From NCBI GenBank assembly GCA_033064195.1, contig JARBJD010000091.1, positions 1 through 64,000 of the forward strand: DNA of 64,000 nt, given 5' to 3'. Positions 10,451-21,900 of the stretch are shown one piece after another. Under the pieces are notes generated by a model that worked only from the letters and a program-made list of their open reading frames with translations, did no database searches and was not told where the DNA came from. Origin of the DNA: Blattamonas nauphoetae (Eukaryota > Preaxostyla > Oxymonadida). The first letter of the stretch is position 1. Every line of letters starts with the position of its first letter. Position numbers and translations under genes: made by a program.

Positions 10451-10992
10451 TCAGGTAGAAGAGCTATCGGGGACCGTTTGAGGTTCATTTTTATCTTCTT
10501 CGATAACAATTGGATATCCTTTCGGTGGAATGAATAGAGGTGTTCCATCCATATTGAACAGCATGTCTGGTCTTATCTGGAACAATGTCAAATAATGGCC
10601 AAATTTTTCGAGCCATGGCCGGGGGACGTGTTTTTTCCATTCGTACGAGTAGTTAGGGCTCAGTTGTTTCGGAATGTCATCATGTGCTTCTCGTTCATCG
10701 ACCACGTTCTGAAGCTGGAGAGAATTGAGTGATGAAATAGGAAATGACAATAGGAATCAGGCAGACCAGTATTTGTAGCACTCTGCTGTCGTAATTCTTG
10801 TCCTCCCGATCTGTCACTCTCTTCGATTGGTTTCCCGAGCAGAGGTTGATCCCGAATCAACAAGACTTGATTTTGGGCATCAAAGGTACGAGGAAGGTTT
10901 GTCATTGCTACCCAAAACCGGTTTTCATCACACTGGTTCCAGTTATGAAAAGTATCTCTTTTGATTCTGGTATAGTAAAAAGGCTTCGACAA
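10451..10992 (-). pseudogene. pogo/DDE_1-like transposase fragment
   Basis: Two overlapping minus-strand frames are needed to follow it. The diagnostic part is FGHYLTLFQIRPDMLFNMDG followed by TPLFIPPKGYPIVI, which resembles the NMDET-P block of pogo/Tigger-like DDE_1 transposases (second catalytic Asp), here with Gly in place of the usual Glu. The N-terminal DNA-binding domain and the end of the catalytic core are not seen. It is a dead fragment. Confidence 0.5.
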
Positions 10993-11507
10993 TCAAAATA
11001 CGTTTGTGTGGGCGAAGACGTTTCTGAATCTGGTATGTAATCTCAACTAACAAAACGGTGAAGTCAGGATGGAAATAGTGTTGTTATTGGATATGTAATG
11101 AGGAATGGTTGGTAGTTTATTTTTTCTTCTTTCTTTTAATTTTTACCTGTTTTTAGACCACGTAATATGGTATTTTCACACATTGCTGAACTCGCTTGGA
11201 TGAATCGGAAGAGGCGCTGCGCTTCCGAGTTAGATGATGCAGCACATGCTTAAAGTTTGTTTTTTTTCTTTCTACTGTTCATTTTGTGTGAGTGGCTCAC
11301 ACAGATCCTAATCGGTAGAACTGAGTGATAATGTTGTAAGAAAGGTGTCGAAATTGAAGAATCTGGGTTAGGATTTTTGATATCATTCAAAAGATCGATG
11401 GTTCCAATCAAAAAAGGAGATTGGTTTTGAATGTTGGTCATCGACCTTTTGAATGATGTCTAAAAGTGTGACCTACCTCCTTTCAATCAGTCTTGTCCAA
11501 AAAACAG

Positions 11508-12105
11508 ATTGATAGTTGAGTCACCAATTCGTTCCATGTCAACAATTTATGCTTTTTTCTGGAATTATCACTTTAGGTCAGACTAAGGAAAAAATAAATT
11601 TGTAGAATTTTCCTCCCACTGGATCCCGAGAAAACCTCAAATGACCTCTTTTTAGCCAATTTTTTCATGTGTTTTTGTCATATCTTCACAACTTGTGAAC
11701 CGATTTTGATGAAATTTTCCACAGGAATGTTTTTTTGGTGAAATAAACATTTTGCAAAAAATTGGGAAAAAAGTTTGGGTATCTGTGAAGATATGAAAAA
11801 GGTTGTTTTTCATCCAGACCAATTTCATGGGAAAAAACTGTTTTTTTGAGTGTCTTTTTTCGATATGTGTTCGAACAGAATGCTCTTTCTTCGGTCACAA
11901 ACGGATGTCTGGTTTTGGAAAATTGATTGTCAAAAGTTTGGTAAATGTGTGGAGTTTCTCAGTATAACGTATTTTGAGGTTTTCTCGGGATCGCGTGGGC
12001 CAAAATTTCAAAAATTATAATGTTTTCTTAGTTTGACCAAAAGTACTGTTTCCATGAAAAAAAACTCAAATTGTTGACATGGAACAAATTGGTGACGTCA
12101 CTTTG
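11508..12105. repeat. Foldback repeat of about 600 bp (MITE-like)
   Basis: The left flank (from GTCACCAATTCGTTCCATG) and right flank (to CATGGAACAAATTGGTGAC) are inverted copies, and further inside the blocks ATCCCGAGAAAACCTCAAA (11622-11640) and TTTGAGGTTTTCTCGGGAT (11970-11990) are inverted too. The arms are about 90-140 bp with perhaps a quarter of positions changed. The core shares a 330 bp module with other repeats at 12490, 13590 and 16600. No gene is inside. Confidence 0.6.
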
Positions 12106-12489
12106 ACTTTCATCTGTATGAATCAAAAAAGACTACGGAGTTTCGTCGAATACCATTGATATTTCAGCATTGTGACTTTCAATGTCACCTGGGTTAGCTC
12201 TCATCCGGTATTCTTCCCGTGGGTTGAAGTGTTCGTCACAGCTTGCAATATTCTCGATTCATTCTGAGTCGAATTCTGTATACTCTCCAATCTCCCATTG
12301 ATCCGATCTACTTTCGGATCGACACGTTCACACTACTTCAACTCAGATACTTAATTATAGTAGTGTCAATAATAACCGCCGTTTGCATGGGGATCAAACC
12401 CAACTGATGGTGGAAGTGATGAGTCAAAAAATGAGTTGATCAACCTGGTCCTGGGTTCATCTGCATCTGAAATCCATCAAACTCAAAAA

Positions 12490-12690
12490 ATTGGGAAGAT
12501 GTGAAAAAACGCTACTTTTTGCCCAGCAATATTGCATGGGCTTTTTGTCTTTTTTTAGTGTCTTTGATCGAGATATGTACGATACAGACGCTTTTTCTTC
12601 GGTCCAAAATGGACGTCTGGTGGAGAAATGAACTCAAAAAGTTTATAAAAAAGGAGTGTATGATCCTATATGGCGATATGAGGCTCCGTT
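12490..12690 (+). repeat. Partial copy of the 330 bp repeat module
   Basis: The sequence runs parallel to 11780-11960: a GAAGATGTGAAAAAAcG block, then TTTTTAGTGTCTTTGATCGAGATATG, CTTTTTCTTCGGTC and GGACGTCTGGT. The first third of the module is missing. It overlaps the downstream edge of the MULE transposase remnant. Confidence 0.5.
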
Positions 12691-13468
12691 ATTTGTCGTT
12701 TCGCAAATAGAACAGAAACGAGGGAACGATTGTTGTGTTGGATCAAAAAAAACTGAAATATGATTGGATTCTCGTCCAGCTGGAGGGGTTACACCATCCA
12801 TGCTCATTGAAACTGTTGTCCTGTCGTCGTTCGTCATTTCTCGGAGGTCAAGACGACGATTCTTTTCAAATGGTCCTCTGACACTTGTCTTCCGCTCGAG
12901 CAGCGGCAAAGAGCGTGGAGACAGCTTCTTTCACTTTTTCATTCTCTTGATCCTCTAGATGGTGTTTACCAATTGTTGCGATGTGATGCACACAGTAGTG
13001 GTGGTCGAAGGTTGGGAACGATGTGGTAATCGTACGAACAAGTGCAGAGCTACGATCGCAGATGATCACCCTCGATTGTTTTGTGTTTGTGAATTAAAAC
13101 TTCCAATACTGATGTTGAGAACATGGCTGAGGAACGACAAAAATGTAATTGTCATATATGCTGTCGAGCGTGTTGACAACAAAATGGGCTGTTGGATTCT
13201 GAGTGCAACTATCTGATCAAGCGTGAGGCTTCGAGAGAAATCTGTGTTGATCCTGAAAATTGTCGATCTTCCGACGTTGTCCTTGATCTTTCAACAGAAA
13301 GACGAGAAAAGGATACTCAGATGTCCGGAAGGAGACAACGAACTGCATATTGAGGAGAGAACCTGTGCGATACCGCATGAAGATATAGAATTCCATCTCA
13401 TTATGAGCTGAATTGAACATTTGTTCGCTTTGAAGATCATTGGAGCGATTCCAGAAAAAGGGCATCAA
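12643..13468 (-). pseudogene. MULE transposase remnant
   Basis: On the minus strand one frame reads VIICDRSSALVRTITTSFP then HHYCVHHIATIGKHHLEDQ, the catalytic Asp block and the C-x2-H block of MULE transposases. It is preceded by YMTITFLSFLSH, where MULEs have the hydrophobic strand before the central Asp. Other pieces are in other frames with stops between them, so the gene is dead. The C-terminal zinc knuckle is not seen. Confidence 0.65.
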
Positions 13469-13589
13469 GAAGATTGGTTTATGGTGGCGCCACCAATCCG
13501 TCAGGTGTTATCAATTCGGCCTTTTTTTCTGTGAGAGACCATTTAAGTCAAACGAAGAAAAAAAAGTAAGTTTTTTACATTATTCCCTC

Positions 13590-13980
13590 ACGAAATCCCG
13601 AGAAAACCTCAAAATACATTATCCAGCGAAACTCCGTTCATTGTCCAAACTTTTTTCGATCATTTTTCCATAACCAGACGTCCGTTTGAATCCGAAGAAA
13701 ATGTGTTTTGTTCGTAAACATATCAGTAAAACAGACTCTTAGGAAAGTTTGGTTTTCATTCATTTTAGTTCAGTCAAGAAAAAACAGAGATTTTTCACGT
13801 CATGGAAAATATCCAGAATATTTTGCTACTTTTTTGTCAAACAATGCTTTTCACCAAATAAATGGTTCTGTGGACAATTTCATCAAAATTGGTTCGTAGG
13901 TTGAGAAGATATGATATGGAAACACATGAAAAAGCTAGAAAGACAAGGTACGTGGAGGATTTCTCAGACATTCAATCATC
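13590..13980 (-). repeat. Right inverted arm of the MULE (repeat module)
   Basis: This is an inverted, diverged copy of 11620-12000. In the minus sense it carries CTTTTTCATGTGTTTCCATATCA, ACCAATTTTGATGAAATTGTCC, GGACGTCTGGTTATGG and TTTTGAGGTTTTCTCGGGAT in the same order and spacing. Confidence 0.6.
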
Positions 13981-14732
13981 AACGATACAACCAGTTCTTC
14001 AGGTCGATGCAACCACATTTTAAGGTACAACATTAAATTCACAAGAAGGATTTCCGGTACAATTCAAAGAAGGATGCCTCGTTTATTAATGTGTCCAGAA
14101 TCAATCGAGGGACCTTCATTGCAGACATATACTTGTCGTCTGCCAAACAGTTGGACGAAGCAATACAAACGAATATGACACGTTCTTCGAAACACTCTCA
14201 TTGTGAAATATGGCGAAATGTTATCTTCAAGGGATCCAGGCAACACTTCAAGACATTGCACAGTCATCCATCCAACACCATTTGCACACGAAATCAGCAG
14301 TGCGCCCAACTCACTCGACTCATTTTCACAAATTACACCACCCCCACACGCGACCAATGAAGACCGTCTTTTGTGGCTTCTCAGTTTGTCCAACGAAGAG
14401 CGCTACCGTACATGCCAGCTTCTCCTCCCCACAACCAGCGTCCACCCCTTCTCGCGGGATTCCGAGGGTGTATCAGATGCTTCGGAGGAAGGGCGGACAA
14501 TGAAGAGTGACCCGCCAGCGCCCGTTGTGGGCTCCAAAATCCCGCACTTTCTCGTTCTTCTTCGTTTTGGTCCACACACACAGTCATGTCAGATCCAAAT
14601 CTCGAATTAGACACTTTTTTTTGATGTATTTTCCATATTGAACTCGTGTTTGAACCTCGGCCTACCTCTTTCTCTTTTCTCGATGACGAATCATTTTTTG
14701 TTCACAGGCTATGTTTTTAGTCCCTTCTTTCT
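13981..14732. other. Unassigned stretch in the transposon graveyard
   Basis: Several overlapping frames of 70-135 codons exist on both strands, but none shows a known motif and they are of similar length in all phases, as expected for decayed sequence. The section 14340-14560 is noticeably richer in G+C (CCGCCAGCGCCC area) than its surroundings. I see no supported gene here. Confidence 0.4.
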
Positions 14733-16385
14733 TTGCTCGTTCCCATATCTGCGATTCCCAAAATCGATCAATGGACATCTCCGCCTTGGGAGATGTCCAA
14801 ATTTGGGTTTTGGATAACTCAAAAGTGTCTATATGTGTTCAATTTTATGAAATGTCGCCATACTTTCTTTTTCTCGAATTCTCTGCTCCGCGATATCTCG
14901 TTTTGTTTCTTGTCTCCTGACGAGAAGATCCAAAAAGATGAAAAAGTGAGAACTGTTTTCAGAGAAGTGGCAAAGGGTGAAGAGGTGGAACTCCTGAAAC
15001 ATATCTTGTTGAACACATTCTGGGGATCGGAATGGAGACGGACAATTTCAATAGTTTTCTCAGGTCCGTTCAGTTTTCTCTCGTCATATTCTTCCAAGAA
15101 AACGAAGTAGTGTTGATCTCACAGTCAAGTTGTGCTCGTTGTAGCTCTTCTGAAAACGCATAAACTAGGGGACTTAAACAATCTTGGTTGGGAAGTAACA
15201 AAAAATGAGATTAGACAGTCGCAGAGGATTAGAAGGAGTGGATCATACCAGCCGAAGTACATTCCTCAGTTTCAGCAGCAAATGAAAGTGTCTTTGTCGA
15301 ATGAAACGGCGGATCGAGGCTTCGAAGCGGTTGTCAATGATAAAGACAGGTTTGATCCAAGGAATGCTGAAACTTATGAGTGGGAGATGAGGATATCCCG
15401 CGGAACAAAGAAAAGTCTGTGGATGTTTTTCAAGGACGACTGTCCTGATTTGGACATCTCCAAGTCCTATTTCGAAAGATTAACCAGAAAGATCCGTAAA
15501 GCTGTGTGACGCATGGATGTTTGTGGAAAATGCGAGCGGCTCGACGAGATAGATCGTGAAGAAGAAAGCATGATAAAAAACAGCCGAACCATCCCAGAAA
15601 CGCTCATCAACGAGAAGAGGATACTCCAATTTCACAAAAGACACGCCTAGATCCAGAGAGATTATTTCAATCCTCTTCGGATGAACTTGTCGGACGGAGA
15701 ATGTTTGATCGTATTCGATTATAAGGAAAACTGGAAGTTGAAGATAAATGAGAATCAAGGAAGCAAAGAATTTTATGAATAGCAACAAGTGACACACTTC
15801 TGTTTCATCATCCTATCGAATCGTGAAGGGATCAATGCCGAAGCAAGACTCCATTATTGTTCTCCTGTACTCAACCAGAACGCCTTTTTCATTGGTTCCT
15901 GCTTCAATCAGGTAGCCGACCATCCTCTTGTTCGAGATTCTTCATCTCTAACTTTCTTCTCTGACACGGGACCACACTTTCGGAACAAAGTGGTCTTGAA
16001 TTTTCTTCTCACATCATCTTCACTCTCATTTAGGATGAAGCGAATCCAAGTCCACTTTTTCGTGGAAGCACATGGGAAGAAGATTTGCGATGGGAGCTTT
16101 GGCCGATTGGTCCGGTGCGTACGAGAGAACATCGCGGACACGACAATCACCACGATCGATCAACTGATAGCATTCTTAGAACTCCAAATAACGAACGGAA
16201 CGCTCTCACGCAACAACGAATTCTTCAATTTTCTTCCTGACGAGGTTGATTCACTCCCTTTTATCGATTTCATCGGAATCAATCACTACCTGAATAATTG
16301 TGAAAAAAGGCACTTTTCATGTACAAGGTGGTTTTCTCAGCGAGTTCCTGGAATTCTGTTTTGTGCAATTTTATGTTTTTCTTAG
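14733..16385 (+). pseudogene. Decayed DDE transposase of the DYKENW / SDxGPHFR type
   Basis: In one frame (phase of 15132 and 15789) the order is: a helical part (FERLTRKIRKAV), a zinc-like DVCGKCERLDEIDREEE with a later FHKRHA, the block VFDYKENWKLKINENQ (first Asp), SLTFFSDTGPHFRNKVVLN (second Asp) and HFFVEAHGKKICDGSFGR. This block order is known from transposase families of oomycetes and other protists. Three in-frame stops (TGA at 15507, TAG near 15648, TAG near 15780) interrupt it and the C-terminus is degraded. A further coding-like piece (DEKIQKDEKVRTVFREVAKG, ~14930-15040) may be its N-terminus. Class II transposon, dead. Confidence 0.6.
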
Positions 16386-16599
16386 TTGGACGATCTCTAT
16401 CTGTTTTCGAGAAAATCTCGATTTATGGCGGGTTCATGAATTTAGGCGCCTAGCTGATAGTGCTGTCTCGAAAGCGCCGAAATTCAATAAACCGCAATAA
16501 ATCGAGATTTTTTCTGAGAAATGTTGTTTTGGTGAGAAAATAATCCTGAAAAAAAATGGAGCTAAAGACCCATTATTCGCCGAGAAAACCCTATATTCG

Positions 16600-16935
16600 T
16601 CATTTTGGCTACTTCCAAAAAGTGTATTTTTCCAATATCTCAACAACCAGTGGATCAATTGTCTTGATTTTTCTTCCAGATTCTTTTTTTGATGATTTGA
16701 ACCTTTTGAAAAAAAAAAACGAAAAAAATTATGGGTATCTGGAAAGATTCAAAAAAACCCATATTTTCTCCAGAAAAAATTCTTAGAAAAAAAAAGGTTT
16801 CTTTTTTGAGCATCATTTGTCGAGATCGATACGAACAATATGCAATTTGTTTGGTGAAAAACGGATGGCTGGTTGTGGAGATATGACATCGAAAAGTTGA
16901 AAAAAAGGTGTGTATCCTACTGTATGAGGCTAAAG
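16600..16935 (+). repeat. Copy of the 330 bp repeat module, A-rich
   Basis: It is parallel to 11650-11990: TTGGCTACTTCCAAAAAG, CAATATCTCAACAACCAG, ATTGTCTTGATTTTTCTTCCAGATTC, GGGTATCTGGAAAGAT, then TTTTTTGAGCATC, GTCGAGATCGATACGAAC and GGATGGCTGGTTGTGG. Several A runs interrupt it. It directly precedes the hAT C-terminal fragment, so it may be the internal flank of that element or a separate insertion. Confidence 0.5.
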
Positions 16936-16960
16936 AGCCCGGCGGTTTGGTGACAGCACT

Positions 16961-17305
16961 ATGACGGCACTATCACCAACTGTCCAACCATTTATGCCCT
17001 CTTCAAAATGCTTTCTATTTTATCCAATTACAACAGTACCCATCGAGAGTTCATTCTCGACGATGAAACAAATAAAAACAACACGCCGCTCCAGATTGAC
17101 GAGCTTTCATCTTGATCTGCTGATGCGTGCGAGTATTCATTCTCCTTCATCGCTCGATGAAGATGATATCCATTTGAATGTGCCATCATTATCATCTTCT
17201 GGAAAGGAAGACAGTCGCATTTCACACTTTGTATTGTTTAGAATCCGCTTTCTTTGTGGGAAAATGGGTAAGAAGAAACGATATCATGTCGACGTGACCT
17301 CATGA
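16961..17305 (+). pseudogene. hAT-type transposase, C-terminal dimerisation domain
   Basis: The motif VPIESSFSTMKQIKTTRRSR, followed by a helix (LTSFHLDLLMRASIHS), is the hAT dimerisation signature (usually VE-R-FS-MK-IK-RSRL). The catalytic domain is not found upstream; the repeat module at 16600 lies there instead. The strand is opposite to the hAT N-terminal piece at 9807, so the two are separate insertions or a rearranged copy. Confidence 0.7.
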
Positions 17306-17515
17306 TCCCCTGACCAAAACTCCTGGGGTGGAGAGGATGAGAACTTTTGTCCATGACTGCAAATACTCGTTCACATTGGAATTAATCCTACGCTTTTCTT
17401 TTCATTTTCGAATTAAATCACAGACCGATATTCAAACATCCATTTTCGTCTCCTGATTGCCCTGAGTTTCTGTGAATTTCGTGATCCATCATTTCGAAAA
17501 ATTAAGGGCAAATTG

Positions 17516-18669
17516 ATGTCCTTCTTCAAACGGCTCTTTCGGAAGGATGAAGAAGGCCCAACTGATATAAAAGAAAACCGAGCGATGTATACTCGCTTCA
17601 AGGAGGTAATACTTCAGCAGAAAGTCTGAATCTTCCTATTTTTTTAACCACGACCGTATTTCCCCAATTCGGGTAACATCTGCTCTCAATCACCATTTCT
17701 CATTTTCTTTAGGTCAATATTAGCCATCATCATGTTGTTTCTTGGAAATTCTACGATAGTGGAGGAACCTCCAAACACCCTCTCGTCCTACTCCATCCAG
17801 CAGGAGCCACGGCTCATTGCTTCTTCAAACTTTTCAACGAACTCCCACTGAAAGGTGTTCGTATTATTGCTGTGTGATGTTCGCCTCTTATTCATTTATC
17901 CGTTCTCCACCATTCCAGGTCCAAAGTCCTGCATTTCATCACCATGACCAATGGTTGGAGTCCTTCAGACAGTTCATCATCAAAATTCGATTAAAACAGG
18001 TTTCTTTTTAGTTATACATGATTTCTTTCATTCCCCAAGATTCATATCCTCGGAGCAGGACTTGGTGGATTCCTTGCCCTGCTCTTTGCGCGTCTTCATC
18101 CACGCCGAGTCCTTTCCACAATTCTCATCAATTCATTTGCCACTAATGTATCTTACCTCGCGAATGTCCAAAAATTCGAGTATTCTCCAGCCTACAGTCT
18201 CCGAAACTACATTTCACAGAGATTTGAAAAAGAAGGAGCTGAATTTAATGGCCATGAAATCACCCATCTTTCCCCACAAAACGTCGCAGCCGTTGAATTC
18301 GTGAAAGAGCAGATGGCCGACCTATCCCAGGAAGATCTTTATTCATCTCTCTGTCTCCTCTGCACAGAGGCATTTGTTGACAAAACAAAAATCAGTCAGA
18401 CGCGAATGACTATCATTCAGTGCCAGGACTACTCCAGTGTTGATGAGTCGACGAGAAACACACTCCAATCTTACTTCCCACGTGCAACTTATGTCCCCCT
18501 CCAAACTGGTGGTGATTTCCCCTATATCTCTGTCCCTGATGAAGTTTCTGCGATTATTTTGGGGCATCTACAGCGAGTTGGTGAACAACTTGTTGAGATT
18601 GTTGATGACCAGGATATTGTTGATGCTCGTGATTGTCCCTCTGTAGGACTAAAACCAGCTGAAGACTGA
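17516..18669 (+). CDS. SPG21: Maspardin-like alpha/beta-hydrolase fold protein
   Basis: Four exons join in frame: 17516-17605, 17713-17871, 17919-17999 and 18040-18669, giving 319 residues against 308 for human maspardin; introns are 107, 47 and 40 nt. Matching blocks include VLLHPAGATAHCFF (oxyanion region), ILGAGLGGFLALLFARLHPRRV (nucleophile elbow), ILINSFA and the C-terminal signature LQTGGDFPYISVPDEVS (LKTGGNFPYLCRSAEV in human). Maspardin is an endosome/trans-Golgi protein implicated in sorting. The nucleophile Ser of G-x-S-x-G is Gly here (GAGLGG), so hydrolase activity is unlikely; the protein is probably a scaffold. The N-terminus is short and basic (MSFFKRLFRKDEE). The transposon graveyard ends about 210 bp upstream. 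Confidence 0.85.
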
Positions 18670-18981
18670 CTTTTCTATGAAGCTCTTATTGTATGTCCAT
18701 TTCATATTTTCCTATTTTACGACAAACAAGTCACATTATCTTCATTTTCAAGCGTTCAACAATTCAATCGACAACTCAAAAGGTAATCGTCATTTGTAAT
18801 CTGCAAGAATTTTGGAAATGATTTGTTTTTATTACTTCATTCAATTATTCATGGTTGGATTTGTAAGATAGCCTGAATAAAAAACGAATCCTCAACATTG
18901 GATTGAATGGAGGGAATTGATCAAGACAACAAAAATTCTACAAGAATTTTCCCTTTTTTTTCTTCAGTACCAAATCTTCTT

Positions 18982-21900
18982 ATGTCGAACACGGACGAAG
19001 AAGTGGAACCTAAGGAATGTGATACATCAGGTCGATTCATTAAGGTTTTTCTTTTTTTTCCACCAATCTTCTCTCCTACGATGCAAATTCGTTATTATTC
19101 ACAGTACACAAAAAATCTGGTTACACATTCTTCGACACGGTCATCATTTCGAGCTTATGATCGAGAGAAGGGCCGAGAAATCACCTGGCATCAGTTTCAC
19201 CTCAGTGATGCCTCAGCTGAGGATATCCAGATAGCTAGTGACAATGTTTTTGGATTATTTTTGTCTTATCTGTCAATTTATCCAAATATTTATCCATCAT
19301 TCAGCTTACTCATCTCCAAACTCTCCAAGAACCAACTCTCGTTCGATTTGTCAAACATTGGTTCGATATGGATCATAAACTACTTTCAATTATCACAGAA
19401 GCAACAAGTTCAGGCTCTATTCAAGAGTTTTACTTTTTTAGTCTTTTCAATCTGAATTTACACAACATCCAATCACACCTTCGCATTTCTTTAGTTTCAT
19501 TGGCTTACGTGGTGTCCCAAGGAAACATGTTTCCCTCCGATGGTGCCAACAAATTTTACACGCACTCTCCTTCCTTCATTCACAGAATCCGATTCTCATC
19601 CATGGTCACATATCTCCAGCGTACATGTTCATCAATGGCGCTACTGGCGTTGTGAAAGTGAGCGGTGTTGGTCTTGGTGAGGGAACTACTGTTGGATTTG
19701 GAGTTTCAAATGTTCTCGACTTCGATCCAATGTCAGAATCGAAAGAAATGATGGTCTATTATGCGCCTGAGAGCTTGGAAGGTCATATTTCCGCCCAAGG
19801 AGATATTTATTCATTTGGAATGTGCATGCTCAAATTTTTGACGGGATCTCTCCCTTATAGTGAATGCCAAACAACGGATCAAATAAAGCAACGCCATCTC
19901 AACCATATTTACCCAGAAGGACTTGCTTCTATAACAGATGAGTCAATCAGATCAATTATCACACAGTGCATATCGTTTGATCCAGATTCTCGCCCAACAT
20001 TGTCCGATCTGTCTTCAAACGCCATCTTCCGTTCTGACATATATTCTGACGAGGAACTTGACGAAAGCTTCGATGAAAAACGTTCAACATTCAGTGCCAA
20101 TGCTCTTTCACGTGCACCGTCTCCACTTCCAGTCAATAGCGTCCAGAGAGCCCGTCACTCAATCTTTGCTACAACGAGAGAAACTTCAAAGAACAAAGCT
20201 CCCAATCTGCTCAACGGCGATGTATCTCATCTTACACAAGGTCAAAGCCAAAACGCGTTCGCAATCTTTCTGAATGCCCTCAAAAACACAAAAAAGAAAC
20301 GGACGGAAAGAGTGAAAACTCTACTCAGACAAGATGATTCAAGTTCCACCGAATTCTCAACTGTGCAAAAGCCTATTCTCAGACAAATCCGTGTTCGCCG
20401 TTCATCACGTGGGAAGTCCACATCTGCCCAGAATCCTGAAGTCTCTGACGTCCCTCTTCGTCGATCATCAAAACGATCAAAAACGAATATACCTACACCA
20501 CGTGCACCTCCATCGGTTGACACCGAATCTGAAGTTGGCAGGAAATCGGATGACACTGGAGGAACTTCTCAACCGATCAACCAAATTATTGTTGCTCCAC
20601 GGCGCAAGTCACAAGATTCAGTCAACAAAAATTCAACGACTCGCCATTCTAGTCACAGGCAAGCATTCAAAGTCATCTTTCCACTCGTAATTGAAGGCAA
20701 GTCTCAAACACTCAGTTTCAATTTTAACCCATCAATTGATTGTGTTGAAACAATTGTCCAGGAACTCGTAACAGAGTTCATGCTCCCAGAATCTCGTCGT
20801 GCTGAGGTCCACGATATTATATCCAACGCAATAGCGGAACAAATGCCCAAAACACCAAAGAAACAACCATCCGAACCGTGGGAAATGGAACCAGACAAAA
20901 ATGAAGTCGGCCAAACGCCCATCGATCAACAGGACGTCCCAGCTGAGAATTCTACCCAACACAACCAGTCTCATCCTTTCCTCAGCCCTCTCTCATCATT
21001 TCGCTCACCAAACCACATTCCAGCCCACAGCGCCACTGGTACTCCTCTGATCTCATCGAACGACCACAAGCAGATTCTGAGATTTCGACGCAATTCCTTT
21101 TCAGATTTTCGCTCTTTCATCTCTACCATGGATGAATTTCCGTTCACTGCTGTTCGAATTGAGGTGCGGAAACACAACCCACATCTCATCATGAAATGTG
21201 TTCCATCCAAACCAATCGCATATTCTCATCGCCGAGCCCAGTCTGAAGGGCACAACTGTCCTTCACGTCTCCACCTTGAAAAGAGTTTGTTGATGTCACC
21301 AATCATCGACCACAGGATCAATAGAAGAAAGAAAGTGGCAATGGATTCATTTACAGATTCTGACAGCACTGAACCGGACACGGACAAACCAATCAAACGA
21401 CAAATCCCTCGCCTCACCTCAAACATCAAGCATTCCACAACGGGTATATTCACAAACAAAACAAACCAATATTCACCGTATCAACCGACCTTTGAAAGAC
21501 CACGGTTTCCACACTCCGCAAATCTCCTCGGTCACAACGCAATTGATACTAACTCCCCCACCTCACTGACTGTTTCGCCAGGAACTTCACCTCTCCCCAC
21601 ACCAAGTCAATACAATTCATCCCCTCTGACAACACAGGAGATCCAAACTGAACAAGTTGATCAACAGACGGTTGGCGTTCAAACAGATCTCCTCCCTGCG
21701 GGAATGATCACGACGTTACCGTATATCCTCACCCAATACACAGGCGACATCCCAATCAGAATGAAGCAGAATATTCAAGATCTCGTCAAAAGTCTCCCAA
21801 CAGCAAGTACGACTGATGCACTTGAGCTCATCAGCAGAGTGACAAGACAGGCAGGCGAGTATTATTCTGGAGTACTTCGAAGTCTCATGAGTTGTATTGA

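Larger units (their letters stand above)
11620..13980 (-). mobile_element. Mutator-like (MULE) element flanked by diverged inverted repeats
   Basis: Transposase remnants on the minus strand (12.64-13.47 kb) sit between two inverted copies of the same ~350 bp module: 11620-12000 (plus sense) and 13590-13980 (minus sense). Shared blocks include CATATCTTCACAAC, GATTTTGATGAAATTTTCC and TTTTGAGGTTTTCTCGGGAT. Arms of this length are normal for MULEs. I judge the arms to be roughly 65-70% alike by eye, so the copy is old. Ends are approximate; no target duplication was resolved. Confidence 0.5.

Noticed and set aside
13981-14620. Overlapping 90-135 codon frames as a gene
   Set aside because: Comparable lengths on both strands and no motif; treated as decayed sequence.
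15132-16385. Reassigned stop codons (TAA/TAG read as Gln), as in some oxymonads
   Set aside because: Conserved host proteins end naturally on TAA, TAG or TGA (eL28 and TMED on TAA, the secreted peptide on TAG), and a TGA also interrupts the transposase, so it is simply dead.
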